Positions 61,704 through 64,000 of a DNA stretch of 64,000 nucleotides are shown here, in pieces. The DNA comes from Streptomyces sp. NBC_01716 (GTDB lineage Bacteria; Actinomycetota; Actinomycetes; Streptomycetales; Streptomycetaceae). The notes under the pieces are model-generated. The model was not told the DNA's origin. It did not search any database and saw only the letters and a list, made by a program, of their open reading frames with translations. A program made the position numbers and the translations under genes. The stretch spans positions 2,728,001 to 2,792,000 of the forward strand of contig NZ_CP109181.1 in assembly GCF_036248275.1 (NCBI RefSeq). The letters run 5' to 3'. Position 1 is the first letter of the stretch. Every line of letters starts with the position of its first letter.

Positions 61704-62363
61704 ATGAGATACCCCAAGACGGCCTTCTCCGCGATAGCCGGCCTGTCCCTCGCCTTCGCGACCGCCCTCACGGCCACCCCGGCCGCCGCCGCTGACCCCA
61801 CCAGCGCCGCGCCCACCACCGCGTCCTCGTACGCCGCTTACGAGGGCTCGCAGGAAGACGCCGCCGCGACCAAGGCCTTCTACCAGGCCGTCATGAAGTC
61901 GGTCGCCGAGAAGCGCGCCGCCAACCCCGGCGCCCGTGCCGTCACCGTCGTCTACGACGCCTCCGGCGCCCCGTCGTTCGCCGGCCAGATAGCCAGCAGC
62001 ACCCAGATCTGGAACAGCGCGGTGTCCAACGTTCAGCTTCAGCAGGGCGGCAACGCCGACTTCACCTACGAAGAGGGCAACGACCCGCGCGGCTCGTACG
62101 CGAGCACCGACGGGCACGGCCGCGGCTTCATCTTCCTGGACTACGCGCAGAACCAGGTGTACGACTCCACCCGCGTGACCGCCCACGAGACCGGGCACGT
62201 GCTCGGCCTCCCGGACAACTACACGGCCCCCTGCAGCAAGCTGATGTCGGGCGGCGGCCCCGGCCCGTCCTGCACCAACTCGCAGCCGGACGCCGCCGAG
62301 CGCAGCCAGGTCAACAGCCTCTGGGCGAACGGCTTCGCGGCCGCGCTGGCCAAGGCCTCCTGA
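61704..62363 (+). CDS. snpA: Snapalysin, secreted metalloprotease
   Basis: A 219-residue secreted small neutral protease (family M7). The signal peptide (about 1-30) and a propeptide (to about 75) are followed by the mature enzyme. The zinc site is [11 protein letters not shown] at 161-171: His161, His165 and Asp171 bind zinc, and Glu162 is the catalytic base. [11 protein letters not shown] is the typical C-terminal region. GGAG precedes the ATG by about 8 bases. The lysR gene lies opposite. Confidence 0.95.
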   Translation: MRYPKTAFSAIAGLSLAFATALTATPAAAADPTSAAPTTASSYAAYEGSQEDAAATKAFYQAVMKSVAEKRAANPGARAVTVVYDASGAPSFAGQIASSTQIWNSAVSNVQLQQGGNADFTYEEGNDPRGSYASTDGHGRGFIFLDYAQNQVYDSTRVTAHETGHVLGLPDNYTAPCSKLMSGGGPGPSCTNSQPDAAERSQVNSLWANGFAAALAKAS

Positions 62364-62425
62364 TCCGTCGCTGATCCGCCGCTGATCGGCAGATCGCGAA
62401 CCCCCCACCGGATCGGGCACCTGCC

Positions 62426-62463
62426 GGGCGTGCCGGTACTCAACGTCGAGTACCGGTGCGCCC
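62426..62463. terminator. Terminator between snpA and the GntR gene
   Basis: GGGCGTGCCGGTACTC (62426-62441) pairs with GAGTACCGGTGCGCCC (62448-62463) around AACGTC, with two internal mismatches. It lies between convergent genes. Confidence 0.75.
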
Positions 62464-62525
62464 GGAGTGCGTTTCACCACCCTCGCGTGACAACAGGCCC
62501 TGGGTTTCGGGACAGTGGCGGGCCG

Positions 62526-62885
62526 TCAGGTCGTCAGGCTGAGCCGGACCATGGCCACCAGGTCCTCCTCCGACATCCCCAACTCGCGTGCCTCGGCGAC
62601 CACTTCACGGACCCGCTCCAGCAGCTGGGCGCGGCCCGGCGAGACCGGTCCCGGCACCACCACGGCGCCCCGGCCCCTGCGGAGTTCGATCAGGCCCTCC
62701 TCCCGCAGCCGCTGGTAACCACGCAGCACCGTATGGACGTTGACGCCGAGCGAGTCGGCCAGCGCCCGCGCCGCCGGGAGGCGGTCGCCGGGGTTCACCG
62801 TGCCGTCGGCGATGGCGCCGCGCACCGACCCCGCGATCTGGTCGCCCAGCGGCACCGAGGACGCCGGGTCCACCCGGAAGAGCAC
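62526..62885 (-). CDS. GntR/YtrA-type short regulator
   Basis: A 119-residue regulator consisting only of the GntR winged helix: S-V-P-L-G-D-Q-I-A-G-S-V, then D-R-L-P-A-A-R-A-L-A-D-S-L-G-V-N-V-H-T-V-L-R-G-Y-Q-R-L. The short tail places it in the YtrA group. The GTG start lies one base after the DUF1648 stop, with GGAGGAGG upstream. It probably represses its own operon at a palindrome before the DUF1648 gene. Confidence 0.9.
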   Translation of the reverse strand: MLFRVDPASSVPLGDQIAGSVRGAIADGTVNPGDRLPAARALADSLGVNVHTVLRGYQRLREEGLIELRRGRGAVVVPGPVSPGRAQLLERVREVVAEARELGMSEEDLVAMVRLSLTT

Positions 62886-62886
62886 G

Positions 62887-63852
62887 TCAGATCCTCCTCC
62901 GCCGTTCGGCGAGCGTGTTGAGCAGCGCGGCCGCCGTCGCCGAATCGTCCACTGTGACGGCGAACTCCCGGCCGTCGGTGCGGCGTACGACGATCGCCTC
63001 CCCCGAGCGCAGCACGAAGCCGGTGCGCCGGTGGCGGACCCGGTAGCCCCATCCTCCGAAGTCGGCGACGGCGTTGATCCGGCGGCTGCTCGCCGTGTCG
63101 ACGTGGTCCAGTGGCACCCGCACCCGGGGCCAGGACAGCGCGCCCATGTCGACGGTGAGTCCGTGCCGGTCGACCGACACGCGCGCGGAGGCGAAACACA
63201 GGGCCAGCAGGCCGATGACGAACACGAAAGGACCGTACCGCCAGCTGACGGCGACCGCGACGAACACCCCGGCGACCAGCGTCCCGAGCCCCACCGCGAG
63301 CAGCGAGCCGGAGCCCGTACGCCGGGACCAGCCGGCCATCTCGCCGTCCTTCAGGTCGATCCTGGCCGTGCTGTCGTCCCCGGCGGGTTCGTGCGCGGAA
63401 TCGGGGACGAAGCGGGAGAGCAGCAGGCCCACGCCGGCCGCCGCCACAGCGACCGCGGCGGCGACGGCGAGCTGCCACAGCGGGAAGCGGACGGCGGAGC
63501 TGTCGGTCGCGTCGAGGTTGGCGAAAAGCGTCGCGGTCAGCGCGTACCCCAGAAACCCGGAGAGTCCCCAGCCTCCCGCCATCAGCCGCCGCGCGCCACG
63601 CGGGCTGAGCGGGCTGCCGAGCGCCGACACGGCCCACAGGGCGCCGACCCCGACAAGGAGCAGCGCACCGCCGACGAGGGCCGCGGTGCGGGACATGGGA
63701 TCGCGGTCGGCGTCGCCGGAGAGGTCGAAATGGGTGGCGAGCGAGTCGGGGAGCCGGTCCCCGACGACGAGGAGAACGGCCAGATGGACGGCGAGCGCCA
63801 GCACGAACGGAGCGACGGTGACGGTCGCGAGGCGCAGACGAGCCTGGTTCAT
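62887..63852 (-). CDS. DUF1648-type membrane protein
   Basis: A 321-residue membrane protein with an N-terminal DUF1648-like start (H-F-D-L-S-G-D-A-D-R) and about five to six helices, for example near 10-30, 55-80, 95-110, 122-145 and 185-225. A C-terminal soluble domain (about 226-321) follows. The family is of unknown function and is often paired with a YtrA-type regulator. AAGGAGGT lies 5 bases before the ATG. It is the first gene of the two-gene operon. Confidence 0.85.
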   Translation of the reverse strand: MNQARLRLATVTVAPFVLALAVHLAVLLVVGDRLPDSLATHFDLSGDADRDPMSRTAALVGGALLLVGVGALWAVSALGSPLSPRGARRLMAGGWGLSGFLGYALTATLFANLDATDSSAVRFPLWQLAVAAAVAVAAAGVGLLLSRFVPDSAHEPAGDDSTARIDLKDGEMAGWSRRTGSGSLLAVGLGTLVAGVFVAVAVSWRYGPFVFVIGLLALCFASARVSVDRHGLTVDMGALSWPRVRVPLDHVDTASSRRINAVADFGGWGYRVRHRRTGFVLRSGEAIVVRRTDGREFAVTVDDSATAAALLNTLAERRRRI

Positions 63853-63861
63853 AAAACCTCC

Positions 63862-63884
63862 TTGTTCGCATACTACTAGAACAA
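63862..63884. promoter_or_regulatory. Operator/promoter of the DUF1648-GntR operon
   Basis: TTGTTC (63862-63867) and GAACAA (63879-63884) form a perfect inverted repeat with an 11-base spacer. On the minus strand TAGTAT (63870-63875) inside it looks like a -10 hexamer. A repressor such as the GntR protein would block the promoter. Confidence 0.7.
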
Positions 63885-63937
63885 TGAACCGGGCAGAAAG
63901 CAACCGCCCAGGCAGGAGGGAGAGTGGTCCTCGGCTG

Positions 63938-64000
63938 TCAGCAGTTCGCTTCGTCGGAGGTGGCCGCCACCTCGCGTTGCGCGGTCTGCGCGACGTGGGC
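63938..64000 (-). CDS. C-terminal end of a gene running off the window
   Basis: The minus-strand frame is open from the window edge to TGA at 63938-63940 and encodes 20 residues ending S-D-E-A-N-C. The codon use is high-GC in the third position, as in real genes here. Nothing more can be said without the rest. Confidence 0.35.
   Translation of the reverse strand, partial: AHVAQTAQREVAATSDEANC

Overview
The window is a GC-rich chromosomal segment of a Streptomyces or a very close relative. The evidence is third-position GC bias throughout, frequent GTG starts, leaderless TANNNT-type starts, a conservon operon, a fused Kgd 2-oxoglutarate decarboxylase/dehydrogenase, a nickel superoxide dismutase next to its maturation protease, and a snapalysin gene beside a LysR regulator. 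I saw no rRNA, tRNA, CRISPR array, insertion sequence or prophage. Function calls come from motifs and gene order read by eye; no database search was run.

Layout. 1-9.3 kb: end of a beta-propeller gene, a secreted NlpC/P60 hydrolase, a five-gene leftward conservon (sensor kinase, roadblock, DUF742, small GTPase) ending in a StyA-like flavoprotein, a PP2C-like phosphatase and a MarR regulator. 9.5-20 kb: secreted GH25 lysozyme, Lon protease with an HspR-type operator, a spermidine-synthase-like protein, an OmpR/EnvZ-type two-component pair, and Kgd. 20-32 kb: seven leftward genes that form the most interesting locus. They are a Trypco1-like protein, a trypsin/VMAP-C protein, a MoxR AAA+ ATPase, a SAV_2336-type vWA/TPR protein, a 63-residue putative RiPP precursor, an HExxH peptide-modification protein and a TIR/NB-ARC/TPR protein of the FxsT type. 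32-39.6 kb: a DUF4097/PadR operon, an HTH/Clp_N pair with a double palindrome, a quinone oxidoreductase, a PhoD phosphatase operon and a lipoprotein. 39.7-46.8 kb: malic enzyme, a polar amino acid ABC transporter, a methyltransferase, a CGNR zinc-finger regulator, and sodX/sodN. 46.8-49.1 kb: a decayed stretch of gene remnants around an intact thioesterase. 49-64 kb: ABC exporter, NarL-type two-component pair, a damaged serine hydrolase, Rid, DMT and MMPL transporters with regulators, lysR-snpA, and a DUF1648/GntR operon.

How the genes work together. The 20-32 kb locus looks like two modules placed in tandem. The first is a vWA-MoxR-associated (VMAP) NTP-dependent conflict system in which a protease effector is held under AAA+ control. 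The second is an Fxs-like peptide-modification cassette lacking the usual radical SAM enzyme. Same strand, close spacing and shared TPR architecture suggest one functional island, but that link is inference. Elsewhere the logic is conventional: many regulators lie next to or opposite their likely targets, and palindromes are visible between them.
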